Counted from the stretch's first letter, positions 42,463 through 56,186 are shown. The stretch is DNA of 64,000 nucleotides from Chrysomallon squamiferum (GCA_012295275.1 CM022678.1:12944592-13008591); one strand, 5' to 3'. Notes: generated from the letters alone by a model not told the origin. Made by a program: numbers and translations.

Positions 42463-44788
42463 TGCTACATACTGCTGAAATTGCGACAATAGAAAAGTTC
42501 CCTAAACAACACGCAATTGATTTTTGAAGTTGGTTATATTTATTAATTATTATAGAACGTGTCTAATTAAAGTTTTATTGTAATGTGCAATCTATATACT
42601 AAATTAAAATTTCATGCAACAAACAAAAGACTGGCAGGTCAGTCACTGGCTGAACAAAGTAGAAACATCTGTTACAGGTTATAATCAATTGTCTGGAATC
42701 GCGTAGCCCAGTTTCAACTGCAGTTAGTTTTATGCAAAATATCGATTTCTGTGTGTATCATGTTTATACGACATTATAGGTTAATTTTTATTTTACCTAC
42801 GTCCAGATACATGAAATAACATATACATATATTTATATACTCTTTTCCTTTGTTTTTTTTCACTAAATAATATATTTAGTTTACCATCTCTGCATGTGTC
42901 TCAGTTTGTTTATCTGTCTGTGTTTGTGTGTGTGTTTCTGTGTGACCGCGGTTTTCTCTCTACACTAGAAACAGCCTGACGCAACGTTGGTGATAAAGAG
43001 CTTTTAAATCTAATGTAAATATTCCTTGCTGAAGTGTAGTAAAGTTCTCTTCTGTTAATTTATCATTTTCCTAGAATTTGGAATTTCATGTGCTTAATTA
43101 GAGATTAGCAAATCAAGAGACTTTAGTAACCGTGGATCGCTAGGCTTAGCAACATGTCACACAAGTTCTAAATATAGCCTAATATTAACAAAGATAAACT
43201 GTAATGCGTCATTTCTTTATTTAAAGCGAGCTCCTTTTTCTGAAGAATGGACAGGACTGTTCTTTTACAATTCAAACGAAACGTCAGAATTATTTATAAA
43301 CTTTTCTTTTACCTTTTTTTTTTTTTTTTTTTTTTTTTTTTGAACGGGTCAATAAGATTAATATCACTATAAAAAAGAAAGAAAAAAGAGAAAAGAAAAT
43401 AAGCTATCAGTTGAAAGCAGACAGTACGCTGAAAAAGAAAGAAAGTGTCCCCACTTTAACATTATATAAACATAATCAACAGTTCAGGAATTATAGTGTT
43501 TACTTGTTTACACGTTCATGTTTTTTTTAACAATAAAATGATATTCTACATTTTATATTTTTTACAATAGCTGTTTTATCTAGACAGTTCATGTTTTTTA
43601 ACAATAACTTATTTAATTAAATGCTCATCAAATGTTTGAGTTTTTAACAGTAACTCATTTGTTTACACGTTCGTCTGTAGTTCGTGTTTTAGCAACAATT
43701 AATTAGTTTTCACATTCCTCAGTAACACGCTTTTTTAAGAGTTGTTTTTGTTATTTGCAAAGTGATTGTATCTGACAGACCACGTGGTGTCCTTGACTCA
43801 GAGCAGAAACTAGATATCACATGATCGTTGTACTAGACCACTGGCCAGATCTGATAAATATTTTAATGTATTTTTTATTTATAAATATATACATTAATAT
43901 TAATATTATAACATATTCAACGATGTATATTAATATAGTTATTCTGACATTCATTAACACAATCACATGTAAAAGCGAGTACACATGATAAATGCGTACA
44001 TACGAACAGAACACACGTACATCGTACTAAATGAACGCACATAATAATAATATTGACTACAACAAATTTGAAATTAGGATGCCTCGAATTTGTTTCACTT
44101 GCTGACTGTTACCTGTGTGGGTGTGATTTTATTTTATAAATAAATATTCATGTATACTGACACCAGATGTAGTTAGTGTTGAGTTACGTCAATATCACGT
44201 GTTTTTTTCTTAATCACTGTTTGAAAAAAATAGTAACCTGTTATGTGTTTACCTAGGCTTTTTGTGTAGATCGTAAAATATGTAAAACAGACCACTGAGT
44301 GAAATATTTATTACCTATAAATCTATTTATAAAAATAATAATAATAATAATAAAATGGAAATATAAAAGTGAAAAGATTTATGATTATGTTTATAGATAT
44401 AGTTACACACACATGCCAATCTAATGCTATTGTACAAAGTGTATTTAGTAGATAAATATAGGCGCATTGACTTTATACACATGTATCTCATGTCTCTGTT
44501 ACATAGTCAAACAATTCGCTGTTATCTCCAGTTGCTATAAATACGTTAATCCAGCTGACACACCACACCCTTTTACACTCCCCAAACAATGACTTCGTTT
44601 TGAGTCATACGCCAGTTTTCTTTTCAGATATGTAAACTATATAGCAACGTGTGCATGTGTGTACAACTTATATCTGACATGTTTTTTTCTCTTTAACCCT
44701 ATTTGCTTCATTTATATCTCGATATGTATGTAGATAGGTATTATGGGTGTGTGGTTGTCAGTGTATTATGTAAATATGTATGTATATG

Positions 44789-44791
<3 letters not shown>

Positions 44792-44881
<90 letters not shown>

Positions 44882-44890
44882 TCATGTGTG
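44792..44890. repeat. (CT)n followed by GT repeats
   Basis: About 80 bases of uninterrupted CT, then TGTGTGTGTGTT. Confidence 0.96.
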
Positions 44891-45521
44891 TGTAAATATA
44901 TTTATATTTATATATATATACAGTTGTTTGTTTCATTTATAAAACAAAGCATTTCAGAAACTCAGAGGAGTTTTTAAAATAATATGACTCTATTACGTAT
45001 GTAGTTAAAAAACAGCGCATTTTAATTCTATAAGCTATCATAGACCTGATATTTAAAATTATGATAACAAGTGTAAATTACTTTCTGTTAGTTGATAAAA
45101 CAACAGAATTTAAAAAAAAAATAAAAAAAATGAAGAAGAAAAAAGATTACAGTAAGTAAAAACTACAAGAGAAGGACTTTAAAAAATAATCGTCAATTTT
45201 ATTTATTTATTTTTGTTTTTTTGGTTGCTTACCATGCAGTGTGCATTTGACTAATATCACTGAACAGGTCGGACTGGTAAGCGACATGTGACAGAAATCT
45301 ATTTTATCTTCCCAAGATAAAGATAAGTTACGTTTGAAAAATCTGAAGAAAATCAAATTAAAAAAACTTATATCAGCAGGGTTAAGTTTGTGCGTGTTTC
45401 TTTTGAGCCTCTATCTGGAAAAGTCAGCCAAGTTTTAAGTTTGATAAAATCTGTCCCTGTAGGTTTTGTGTTTGTAAAAAAACCCAGCGAATATTATTTT
45501 GCAAAACAACTGTTATAAAAC

Positions 45522-45522
<1 letters not shown>

Positions 45523-45595
<73 letters not shown>
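45523..45595. repeat. A-tract of about 40 followed by (AT)n
   Basis: A long A-run passes through AAGA into about 15 AT units, 110 bases before the first coding exon of tetraspanin A. Confidence 0.95.
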
Positions 45596-45597
<2 letters not shown>

Positions 45598-45712
45598 ACA
45601 AATATCTGCAAAATACACAAACAACATTTAGTGATTAATATTTAAAAATTATTTTTTCTATTATTATTCAGTAATGAAGAATTTCATTTCTTTTCTTTTC
45701 AGATAAACAAAA

Positions 45713-45998
45713 ATGGTGGCTGGGTGTGGTTCAAACATCATCAAATACATACTGTTTTTCTTCAACTTCCTGTTTTTTGTGAGTAAACTCATTGTATATA
45801 CTTCAAGCTTACGGTATACATCGTACACACACACACACACACATACACAAACAAAACGTAAGGTTTTCTCATTAAAAACCATACATGTATATATTCGTCA
45901 TGTATCCATTTTAGTCATTTATTATATATATATTTTTATTTCTTATAATTTCTGTCTTGATTATTCATTACTGTAACCACCATCACAACAAATATTAT

Positions 45999-46051
<53 letters not shown>

Positions 46052-46339
46052 TCCTACTATTACTCTGTCTTAGTCATTCACTGTTACTATTATCACACTC
46101 ATTATCCTGCATATAACTCTGTCTTAGTCATTCATTCATTGTACTGTTGTCTTATTGTCATTCGTAGTCATTCGTTATACATTGTACTTATATCTTAGTC
46201 ATTCGTTATCATTTAGTCGTTCGTTAGTCATTCGTTATACATTGTACTTCTCTCTTAGTCATTCGTTATACATTGTATTGTTTTCTTAGTCATTCGTTAT
46301 ACATTGTACTAATGGCGTAGTTATTCATTATAATGAGAA

Positions 46340-46380
<41 letters not shown>

Positions 46381-46780
46381 ACCGTTGTTTCATTTCAGAT
46401 TATCGGCGCTGCTGCAGTCGGTGTAGGAATATGGGCACTCGTCGACAAAACACACATGGCTGTCTTGTCAAAGGTGACGTCGGACACAACGGTGACAGAC
46501 TACAACGTGCCTGGCTTGTTGCAGAGTGGAGCCATCGTGCTCATCGTTGGGGGCGGCGTCCTTCTTGTAATGGGATTTCTCGGGTGCTGCGGTGCTGCGA
46601 AGGAAATCACATGTCTTCTGTGTTTGGTAAGAGTTGTGACGCAGGACGGAAGGGGTTAACTAAAGTGTATTGACAAAAGAGAGGTTACTGTTAATGAGTT
46701 ATTAAATGCATGATGAACCGGTTAATTATAAGGAGGAGCTGTTTAAAAAATTCTTTTATCCATTTAAAAAAAAAATTATC

Positions 46781-46861
<81 letters not shown>

Positions 46862-47705
46862 TATATATATGTATATATACACGCAATTTGTTGTGATAAG
46901 AACAAATAATACAAATTATTATTTCATTTTTCAAATTACTGTTTTACTTCTTTATAAAATACGAATTCCGTTTATTTCTGTTATTAGTATTATTACTGCT
47001 ACCACTATTAAACTACCTCTATTTCTACTACTACTACTTTCACAACCTCTATTACTAAACAGCCAGCACAACAGCAGCTACTGCTACGATAATAATTATT
47101 TTCTATTTACAGTACGCCACTCTGCTGGTCGTGATCCTCATTGTAGAGATTGCTGCTGGTATCCTAGCAGCCGTCATGAAGAACAAGGTACATGTCATTG
47201 CAACCAAGGGAAATAACCCTATGAAAATGAATGAATGAATGAATGAATGAATGAATGAATGATAACGATGATAATGATGGTGATTATGGGATGATGATGA
47301 TGATGATGATGATAATAATAATAATAATAATAACTGTTTACTATTAATCTTGTTTAACATATTTAACATGTTAAAAATGTGTTTCTGTGTATTTGGTTGT
47401 CTCTGCTTCATCTTTGACTGTATGTTTATTGAATGACAAAACCTGGACACTCACATAAACAATAACACACAATTATGCATTGTTGAAATTCAATTTTTTT
47501 TTTTTTTTTTATTTTGTTTATTACTGATGTTTGTTTTCTAGTTTGAAAGTGAACTGAAGAAGAACTTGATAATCAACTTAGATAAAAACTATGACGGCAA
47601 ACTCAACAGCAGCGACGTTTTCAGCCGAGCTATTGACTGGGCTCAAGTCTACGTAAGCTACTACTACTACTACTACAACTACTATTACTACTGCTACTAT
47701 TAATG

Positions 47706-47738
<33 letters not shown>

Positions 47739-48044
47739 TTACTACTACTACTACTAGTATTATTATTACTACTACTACTGTTACTACTACTACTACTACT
47801 ACTGTTATTACTACTGCTACTATTAATGCTACTACTACTATTACTACAACTATTACTACTACTACTACTATTACTACTACTGTTACTATATATTGATATT
47901 ATCGTATAGCAGTATCACTGAAAACCTGTATTATTGCCTTAAGAATAAGCAGTGACTACACTAACTTCCTCCATCTTTCTCACTAATTATTTTCTTCTCT
48001 CTCTCTCTGCTTGTCTGACTGTCTGTCTCTCTTTCTCTTTCTTT

Positions 48045-48089
<45 letters not shown>

Positions 48090-49252
48090 GTTCCAGATGT
48101 TTTATTATTGACTTTGTTTTTTAATTGTAGTTTCAATGTTGCGGAATTGAAGATTATACTGATTTCGAAAACGCCACCAAATGGAAAGACGACCATGCAA
48201 GCGATACAGTCCCAGACACGTGCTGTGTACTTACGAGCAGAGACGACTACTTAAACAAGAACGAATTACATCTTAAAGATTCAACTTGTCCGGCATCTCC
48301 TACAGACGAAAATTCTTACAAGAACAATGTATTTATATTTGTTTATTTGTCTGTTTGTTTGTATGTATATATATATATATATTTTTATACTTACTTAGCT
48401 GTCTGAACGTTTTCAACAAATTTTTTTATTGATGTTTTACTCATATGTGTATTTATCATATTTGTTTGTTTAATTCGTAGAAACAAAAGTAAACAAATAA
48501 GAATTGAAAAGAAAATAATAAAATGGGAAAAGAGAATGAAGAGATCACTTTTTTTTCTGACACACACACACACAAACACACGCATACATATAGACAGACA
48601 CGTAAACAAGCCTGCATGTCCGCGTACATTTAGTAAGTGAATGCATCTCTGCTATACATATAGCTATAGCTAAAGATATGTGTGTATATATGTACCTGTA
48701 TATGTATCATGATGTCTTATTTATTTTCAGCCGTGTTATGGCACACTGAGACAGTGGCTCGTTGACAGAGCTGTTGTTATTCTTGGAATTGCATTTGGCA
48801 TCGTTGGTCTCGAGGTACGTATTTATTTTCCTCCTTTTTACATTTCCATTTCCTGTTTGTAAAATAAGGACAGAAATAATAATACTGGGTCATGTGTTTT
48901 AATTAATGTTTTGAACCATCGTTCGTTTTTTCTTTCTTGTATTATAAACAATTATTGTCAAAAAACATGCATAAGTGCTTGTTATTCATTGATCTTATCT
49001 TACACAAAACGACCAAAAAGAATACATTTTTAAAATTATACACCTACGTGCCTCATTTTAAGTTTTATCAGTCTTTATTATTAGCAAAGACTGACTTATA
49101 AATGACAAATAAAATATTAACGTCATAAAATACAACCAGATGAGTATTTTAAATTTCTAATTTACCTCTTTACTCTAGAAAAACTCTTCACGATATTTAT
49201 TTTTTTCCATTCGTTTTATTATTATTGTTATTGTTATTATTATTATTACTAC

Positions 49253-49286
<34 letters not shown>

Positions 49287-49338
49287 GTTATTGTTATTGT
49301 TATTTCAGATTTTGGAATCATCTTCGCTTGCTGCTTGA
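45713..49338 (+). CDS. Tetraspanin A (CD9/tetraspanin-1-like), frameshifted last exon
   Basis: Exons are 45713-45778 (coding part of an exon starting 45703), 46399-46626, 47113-47187, 47542-47652, 48131-48328, 48731-48814 and 49309 onward. Six exons give 254 residues in frame with GT-AG ends. TM1 spans about 10-34, TM2 66-84 ending in GCCGA, and TM3 99-119. The large extracellular loop (about 124-230) has CCG (163-165), PDTCC (188-192), Cys213 and Cys228, giving three disulfides, plus sequons at N145 and N174; TM4 begins at about 232. Tetraspanins organise membrane microdomains with integrins and other partners. The last exon begins with four T after A where copy B has five. As read it gives nine residues (ILESSSLAA) and TGA at 49336, instead of the family-like tail ending KEQKG with a stop at 49365. 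This could be a homopolymer sequencing error or a real frameshift. Confidence 0.85.
46070..46320. repeat. intron-1 minisatellite of tetraspanin A
   Basis: Imperfect units of about 30 bases built on TTAGTCATTCGTTATACATT and GTACTT. A related but expanded array lies in the matching intron of tetraspanin B (53700-54110), so it predates the duplication. Confidence 0.8.
46782..46870. repeat. (TAA)n then (TA)n in tetraspanin A intron 2
   Basis: About 26 TAA units followed by ATATATATAT. The same intron in copy B lacks this tract, so it expanded after duplication or was lost in B. Confidence 0.95.
47655..47890. repeat. (ACT)n compound repeat in tetraspanin A intron 4
   Basis: About 235 bases of ACT with ATT, GCT and ACA interruptions, starting two bases after the exon-4 donor GTAAGC. 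The poly-Leu frame here is a shadow. Confidence 0.95.
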
Positions 49339-49367
49339 TTCGGGCAATCAAGGAACAAAAGGGCTGA

Positions 49368-49922
49368 GCAATAAGCGTGTCATGTCTTAGATTACGTCAT
49401 CATTAATCCATTACGTCATTTCTAATCAAACCCTGTAGATAATAATACATTCCACTAACGAAATTAATTTTTTTAAAGCAGTCAAGACTACCAATACATT
49501 TTAATTTTTGACATCATTTACTGAAACAGACTTTAACATAATTATTTATTTTTATTAATTAATTAATTAATTTATATATATTATTTATTATTATTATTAT
49601 TTTTTTTTTATCTGTGAATTATTCATACTAGTAACCCAAACTTATTACAGACAAATTGTTTCACATAATTTGTTAAAGTATAATCTAAATAAATTTAAAT
49701 TAATATATATTTACACAATTATAATCATAACAAAAGATAACCAATGACGGAATAGTTATTACTATTATTTAAAAATTTTGACAGCACTAATGTTAATTAT
49801 TAATTCGGTTTCTTAGGTGAACATTATTATTCAATCTTTAAGAAATATGTAATTATAAATACACACACAGACACACATACACACACACGTGCGAGTGTGT
49901 GTATGTATGTGTGTACATGTTT

Positions 49923-49972
<50 letters not shown>

Positions 49973-50079
49973 CTATAAAATAAATAAAACTGTGAAAACA
50001 GACCACGGTAATTATTCTTATTAAACAGAATTTTAAATCATTTCTTTCTTTGAATTTTTAATCAGTTATCTATCTATCT

Positions 50080-50142
<63 letters not shown>

Positions 50143-50700
50143 ATTATGTATATTTTACGTATATGTTTGTAAACGAAAGCAGATTATGAAGGTCCGTTTT
50201 TCACAAGAAAAGTGGTCCTGAAATTAATTTTATTTTTCCTAAAAATAAAAAAAATATAAAAAAATAAATAAATTAAAATTTTGTTTTAAAACAAAACAAA
50301 AAAAAAGAACAACAACACATCAATAAACTTAACTGATGGTAATAATTTAATACGGTTAAGTAAAACATTTCTCTATCATAGAAGTGATAAAAATCTTTGC
50401 GTGGACTTTCAGGAGGAATGCGGACGTTTCCGGATCTTTGAATTTGTGACTATATCAAGAACGATAACCCAAGTTTGGTCTCCTTTTACATTTTTTGTTT
50501 GTTTGTTATAATATTATTATTGCTATTTGAAATGTTATATGAAACAAAAATGTTTAATGTGTTTATTTAGTTTTATTTTATACTTTCATTGTATTCTATA
50601 TCATTGATTTGTTTAATCCTTATTCATTAATCTTTTAAAATGTACATGAAAATAAATTGAAATAAAATAAAAGTACTAATAACTTAAGAGTTTCTGTGTT
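49368..50700 (+). other. tetraspanin A 3' region, duplicated with copy B
   Basis: After the stop the sequence matches the 3' region of copy B in blocks (TTACGTCAT, then TTCATTAATCTTTTAAAATG and GTACATG near 50625-50650). AATAAA-type signals cluster at about 50651-50670 (AAATAAATTGAAATAAAATA). (CA)n lies at about 49923-49971 and (TA)n at 50098-50138. The block pattern ends near 50740, which probably marks the end of the duplicated unit. Confidence 0.55.
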
Positions 50701-50739
50701 TTTATTATAATTTTTAAAACTACTTTTTTTCTGTGTTAA

Positions 50740-51907
50740 CATTATATTTCCAAGACGTACTCACACATATAAATATTCTATTTTTGCATACAAAACGTTT
50801 ACATTTCTTTAGTAAGATAAAGAAAAAGGAATGCATTTTTTATTTTTTTTTTTTTTTTTTTATAAAAAAGTATATTTTCAAATGTCTAATTAACAAAATA
50901 ATTTTTTTAAAATATAATAATACTCAGCAAAGTAAACAAATGGAACAGACAAAAATGGATACAGTATTAATATGCCTGTTACAGTTAATTTTATCTTACA
51001 AGTAAATATATTTAAAATAATTTTGTCAAAATTTATTTTGGACAAAAAAAAAAAAAAAAAAAAAAAATCCCAGTAACTGAGCCATATACAAAGACCTTAC
51101 ACCAAGAACACTGAATAATCTTTACAGAATTAACAAAATCACATCGTGCCGCTTTTTTCTTTTCTTTTAAACTTTTTTTTTTTATTGTTATATAGATGAA
51201 ATTGATGTAAAATTGTTTAATATTGGTCGGTTGTTTTGTAAAAAAAGAAAATGTTTATGAATTAGAAAGGACCAGCTTAAATAATAATAAGAAGAAGAAG
51301 AAGAAGAAGAAAAAGAATAACTGGGAATTAGACGAATTGGGAATTAGACGAACTGGGAATTCTACCAGATGGGAAGACACCATGGCGTCATTTACGTTGA
51401 CAGCAACTTCTAATTATTCCTATATGCTGATCCTTCCAAACAATACTGAAACAAAACAAACAACTTCAGCTTGTTACGTAATTCCCACTTGATCTAATAG
51501 TATTTTAATTCCTTCAGAATTTGTTTTAGATCAAGTATGAAGATCTCAGTGAGCATGTCTCTACTGAAGAGAAGAAAAAGCAAAGGACGATTGTAAATTT
51601 GCAGGTTACATCTAACAACAACAACAACAAATAAATAAATCCCATTTTATTTGTCATTACATATCAAAATAAAATCACATGATTATTTTGTTTAGTTATG
51701 AACTGTTTTGAGCAAGCTGTCACAGTCTGAAGACGCCTACCTATAAACTCTACATTTTCTTACGTAATGTGTATTTACATAATAGAAATACGTTACCAAT
51801 AACTGAATAGTCCTTATTATTTTAATTATTATTAATACTATTATTATTTATTGTTTTTTAATCTAATAAATATTTAGGAATTCAGTGTTTCAGAAATAAT
51901 AATAATA

Positions 51908-51959
<52 letters not shown>

Positions 51960-52040
51960 TAAAAATAATCAAATAACAAAAATAATAATCAAATAATAAT
52001 AATAATAATAGTAATAGTAATAATAATAATAATAATAGTA

Positions 52041-52076
<36 letters not shown>

Positions 52077-52530
52077 GTAATAAATAATAGTAGTAATAAT
52101 AGTAATAATAATAATAGTAATAGTAATAATAATAGTAATAGTAATAATAGTAGCATAGTAATAATAATGGGGTAATAGCTCTGTCCAATAATGGGGACTA
52201 GCTCTGTCCACTAAACAGCACTGGTATGACCACAGGGTAATACTGACTTTTTATTTCATATATATGTATATATATATGTATATATATGTATGTTTCTGTT
52301 CGTGTGTTGTGTGTGTGAGTGAGTGTGTGTGTGCGTGTGTATGTGTGTATGTTGTAACATTCTTTCACCTATATTATTAACTCATTTTTTCACATTCTGT
52401 GCTTTGTGCTAGACAGTTTCAGTCTACCTGACTGCATATATTTGATTGTTTGTGTCTGTGTGTGTGTTTTCGTGGTTGTAGAATAGTATAGTGGTTATAT
52501 GTATGTATGAATGAAGTGTGTGTGTGTAAA
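50740..52530. other. spacer between tetraspanins A and B
   Basis: No gene seen. It has A-tracts near 51043-51067, two 16-base tandem units at 51323-51354 (GGGAATTAGACGAATT type) with a partial third, and (AAT)n with ATAGTA interruptions at 51890-52160. GT-rich sequence spans 52290-52350. The 89-104-codon frames are repeat translations. Confidence 0.6.
51890..52160. repeat. (AAT)n/(AGT)n microsatellite
   Basis: About 270 bases of AAT with AGT and AAAAT interruptions. Confidence 0.95.
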
Positions 52531-52817
52531 TATAAATTTACACGCCCTCTCTCACTGATACTGAAACACACACACACACACACACACAACTACACATATA
52601 AGAAGATAATAATAACAAAAAGGACAAAAGAATAATAAAACTGGTTTCACAACAAGTTCTACTACTCGGACATGCGGGGCTGGAACAGGTTTTTACGTGA
52701 AAGAAACTAAAAACATTTCACAGTTCAGTGACTTGAGAAACGGGTATGTCAATGCATACAACACACCAGTTTGTATCGGAAGGAAGCAGAAACGTTCTTT
52801 TGTAAGGAATAAACAAG
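52531..52817 (+). promoter_or_regulatory. candidate promoter and first exon of tetraspanin B
   Basis: TATAAAT at 52531-52537 precedes a mostly non-repetitive stretch that ends AACAAG|GTAAGT, a strong donor at 52818. The coding exon of B starts 360 bases later at 53179 after TTCTTTTCAG. A non-coding first exon of roughly 52560-52817 is plausible. No clear counterpart sits at the same distance from tetraspanin A. Confidence 0.35.
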
Positions 52818-53101
52818 GTAAGTTTTTATAGATTGCTAGTTCGTAAGATATAAATTTAAAAACAACAACAACAACAGTTATATTGGGTTGTATTTAGTTA
52901 GGAATAAAGCTACGTATATGTAAGTAAATAGTAGAAAGTTAACAAAAATAACAGTGAATACTGTCAACATGGTGTGTGTATGAGAACCGTTCTTGTCTTC
53001 CACAGCAAATCAGCGGTTACGTCGTTACGTTTTATACAAATTAGTCTCAATTCAAATATCTAAGTAATAAATGTTTGTATATTTTCTGTTTTCTTGTTGT
53101 G

Positions 53102-53132
<31 letters not shown>

Positions 53133-53699
53133 TGTGGTCTTATTCAGTGTTGCAAAAATTCATTTCTCTTCTTTTCAGATAAACAAAAATGGTGGCTGGG
53201 TGTGGCTCAAACGTCATCAAATACATACTGTTTTTCTTCAACTTCCTGTTTTTTGTGAGTAAACCATTCTTCATGCTCACTGTATACATCGTATTCATTT
53301 ACATATATATAAAACTTCCCCATTTAAAATACGCTGACCTTTGTTTGGTAAGTGACATAAATCATAAGAAATAAAATAAGCTGGAAGATAGATCTGTTTA
53401 TACTGGTGGATTTTTTCGCTCTATTCATGTGCGCAACTAAAAAAATATTTCAGTTTCCAAATTATTGTATAGTTTGAGATTTGAAATTAATTAAATTTGA
53501 TTTAGTAATTAGTAAATGACACACACACATTTATCTATCTATCTATCATTCTTTGTTTTTAATTTAATTGTTTCGCTTTCGTGTATACTCGTTTATAATC
53601 TTTTATTATTTCGTACCATCTTAGTTTTTAATTATATACATATATTATTTATTCTTTATGTATTATGAATTTCTTATTATAATTCTATCTTACTCATTA

Positions 53700-54110
53700 C
53701 ACATTTAAATTCTTTCTTAGTCATTCCTTATACATTATTTATTAAGCTTCTATCCTATTCATTATGCTTCTTTCAAAGTCAGTCATATATCATCCACCTT
53801 TGTTAGTCATTTGTTATACACTGTACTTCTGTCATTCATTATACACTAAGTAAATCAGCACTCTACTTTGTCATTCATTGTGTTATAAACTGCACTCTGT
53901 ACTTCTGTCATTCATTATATCTGTGTCTGTGTCTAAGTAAATCAAATCTGTCATTCATTGTAGCTCTGTAACTTCTGTCATTCATTGTAGCTGTGTCTAA
54001 GTAAATCAGCTGTACTTCTGTCATTCATTGTGTACTTCTGTCATTCAAGCTGTGTCTAAGTAAATCAGCACTGTACTTCTGTCATTCATTTTCTAAATCA
54101 GCACTCTGAA
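53700..54110. repeat. expanded intron-1 minisatellite of tetraspanin B
   Basis: Irregular units of CTTCTGTCATTCATT, GTACTTCTGTCATTC and AGCTGTGTCTAAGTAAATCA with GCACTGTA. Most copies are partial or rearranged. The same motifs reappear inside exon 2 at 54363-54405. Confidence 0.85.
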
Positions 54111-54274
54111 ACATCCATTTTATCTTAATCATTAGTTTATTTACGACTCTCTAAGTCATTCATTGGATATGTTTTGTCATTAAATTTCTGTTTTCCGCTG
54201 TCAGTTGAAACTAAATGATCAACAGAACAACCAAGAAAAAAGAAATAAAAAAAAGAAAGATTGGAAAAGAATAA

Positions 54275-54305
<31 letters not shown>

Positions 54306-54323
54306 ACCGTTGTTTAATTTCAG

Positions 54324-54726
54324 ATTATCGGCTGTCTGCTGCAGTCTGTGGTGTAGGAATATAGCTGTGTCTAAGTAAATCAGCACACTGTACTTCTGTC
54401 ATTCTCGTCGACAAAACACACATGGCTGTCTTGTCATTCAAGGTGACGTCGGACACAATCTGGTGACAGACTTCAACTGTGTGCCTGGCTTGCTGCAGAG
54501 TGGAGCCATCGTGCTCATCGTTGGGGGCGGCGTCCTTACGACTATTGTCATTGGAATGGGTTTTCCGCTGGTGCTGCAGGTGCTAAAAAAAGAAAAGGAA
54601 ATTTAAATGTCTTCATGGCTGTCTTGTCGAAGGTGACGTCGGACACATCGGCGGCAGACTACAACGTGCCTGGCTTGCTGCAGAGTGGAGCCATCGTGCT
54701 CATCGTTGTGTCTTCTGTGTTTGGTA
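54324..54726 (+). pseudogene. scrambled and partly duplicated exon 2 of tetraspanin B
   Basis: Against the 228-base exon of A, the first partial copy (54324 to about 54600) has the intron minisatellite motif AGCTGTGTCTAAGTAAATCA and CTGTACTTCTGTCATTC inserted at 54363-54405. It also has small insertions that look like bits of CTGT and GTCATT at several further points (for example CTTGTCATTCAAGG for CTTGTCAAAGG). A second copy (about 54615-54726) starts CATGGCTGTCTTGTCGAAGG and ends at the normal donor, but lacks about 64 bases encoding most of TM2 and the GCCGA motif. Stops occur early (GTG TAG near 54354). Confidence 0.8.
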
Positions 54727-55532
54727 AGAGTTGTGACGCAGGAGGGAAGGGGTTAACTAAAGTGTACTGACAAAAGAGAGGTTACTGTTAATGAGTTATT
54801 AAATGCAAAATAAAAATAAACTGAATATTTTGAATATTTCCTAATTATTGATTCTTTTATCTGTAATTAATTATTTGTTTATGGTTTGTTTCACTTATTC
54901 GTCGTATCTCCAAATATCGTGTATTTCCAATTTTCTATTTTCTGTTTACAGTACGCCACTCTGCTGGTGTTGATCCTCATTGTAGAGATTGCTGCTGGTA
55001 TCCTAGCAGCCGTCATGAAGAACAAGGTACATGTCATTGCAACCAAGGGAAATAACTCTGTGAATTTCTTATTATAATATCAAATCAGTTCATTGACTTC
55101 TGTGCCTATGAAAACGATTGAATGAATTAAGAAGATAATAATAATTGTTTTTAACTATTAATCTGGTTTTACACTGATTTATTTATTTATTTATTCATTA
55201 ACTTTTTGTCCCTAGTTTGAAAGTGAACTGAAGAAGAACTTGATAATCAACATAGATGACAAGTATGACGGGAAACTCAACAGTAGCAGCGTTTTCAGCC
55301 GTGCATTGACTGGGCTCAAGTCTACGTAAGCATCACTGCTACAGCAATAACAGCAACAACTAAAACACCAACACAGCACAGCAACAGCAATAACAACTAC
55401 TATTATTACTATTATATTTCCTACTACTGTTTCTATACAGCTATCCCACGATTACCACTACTTCTACTACTACTACTACCACTTCTCCTATTATGACTGC
55501 ATCTACAACACTTACTGTTACTTCTGTTACTA

Positions 55533-55540
<8 letters not shown>

Positions 55541-55618
<78 letters not shown>
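55541..55618. repeat. (CT)n in tetraspanin B intron 4
   Basis: About 39 CT units. Copy A has an (ACT)n and a (GT)n tract in the same intron instead. Confidence 0.96.
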
Positions 55619-55624
<6 letters not shown>

Positions 55625-56129
55625 TTGTTGACTTTCTGTTTTTCTAGTTTGAATGCTGTGGTATTGAGGATTATAAAGACTTCGAAAATGCCACCAAATG
55701 GAAGGACTACAACTAAAGACAAGACAGTCCCGGACACGTGCTGTGTACTTCAGAACAAGGACGACTACTTAAACAACAACAAATTAATTCTTAAAGATTC
55801 AACTTGTCCGAAAAATCCCAAACTGACAAATTCTTATATGAACAAAGTATTTATTTATTTATTTGTCTATTTTTGTTGTTGTTTTTTTGTTATTGTTTTT
55901 TAAATTTATTTGTATGTTTGTTTGGTTTGTTTGTTTCTTTATTTGCTTATTAATTTATACATTTGTTCAATCGTTTGTTCTTTGTTTATTATATGCGTCT
56001 TTATTAATTTGTTTTCTTTGTAATTATGTTTTATTTTTTTTTTTTTTTTTTTTTTTATCGTTTTCATCAATTTTCTGTTATTTATTATTGTTTTAATTAT
56101 TATTTGTTTCTATTTTAATTTATATAAAT

Positions 56130-56184
<55 letters not shown>
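56130..56184. repeat. (CA)n in tetraspanin B intron 5
   Basis: About 27 CA units about 27 bases before the exon-6 acceptor. Confidence 0.96.

Positions 56185-56186
<2 letters not shown>

Larger units (their letters stand above)
40990..45500. other. no supported gene; microsatellites
   Basis: AT-rich. It contains (GATA)n at about 42115-42172, (AAT)n at 42418-42461, a T-run at about 43317-43340, and (CT)n at 44792-44871 followed by GT repeats. A TATAAATA at 44536-44543 lies in a unique patch with CACACCACACCC and could mark another promoter, but no strong donor follows. A 92-codon frame at 41366-41644 was examined and rejected. Confidence 0.55.

Noticed and set aside
53071-53374. Frames continuing past the exon-1 donor of tetraspanin B (and 45713-45976 for A)
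   Set aside because: The coding part ends at GTGAGT after LFF; the rest is intron read-through.
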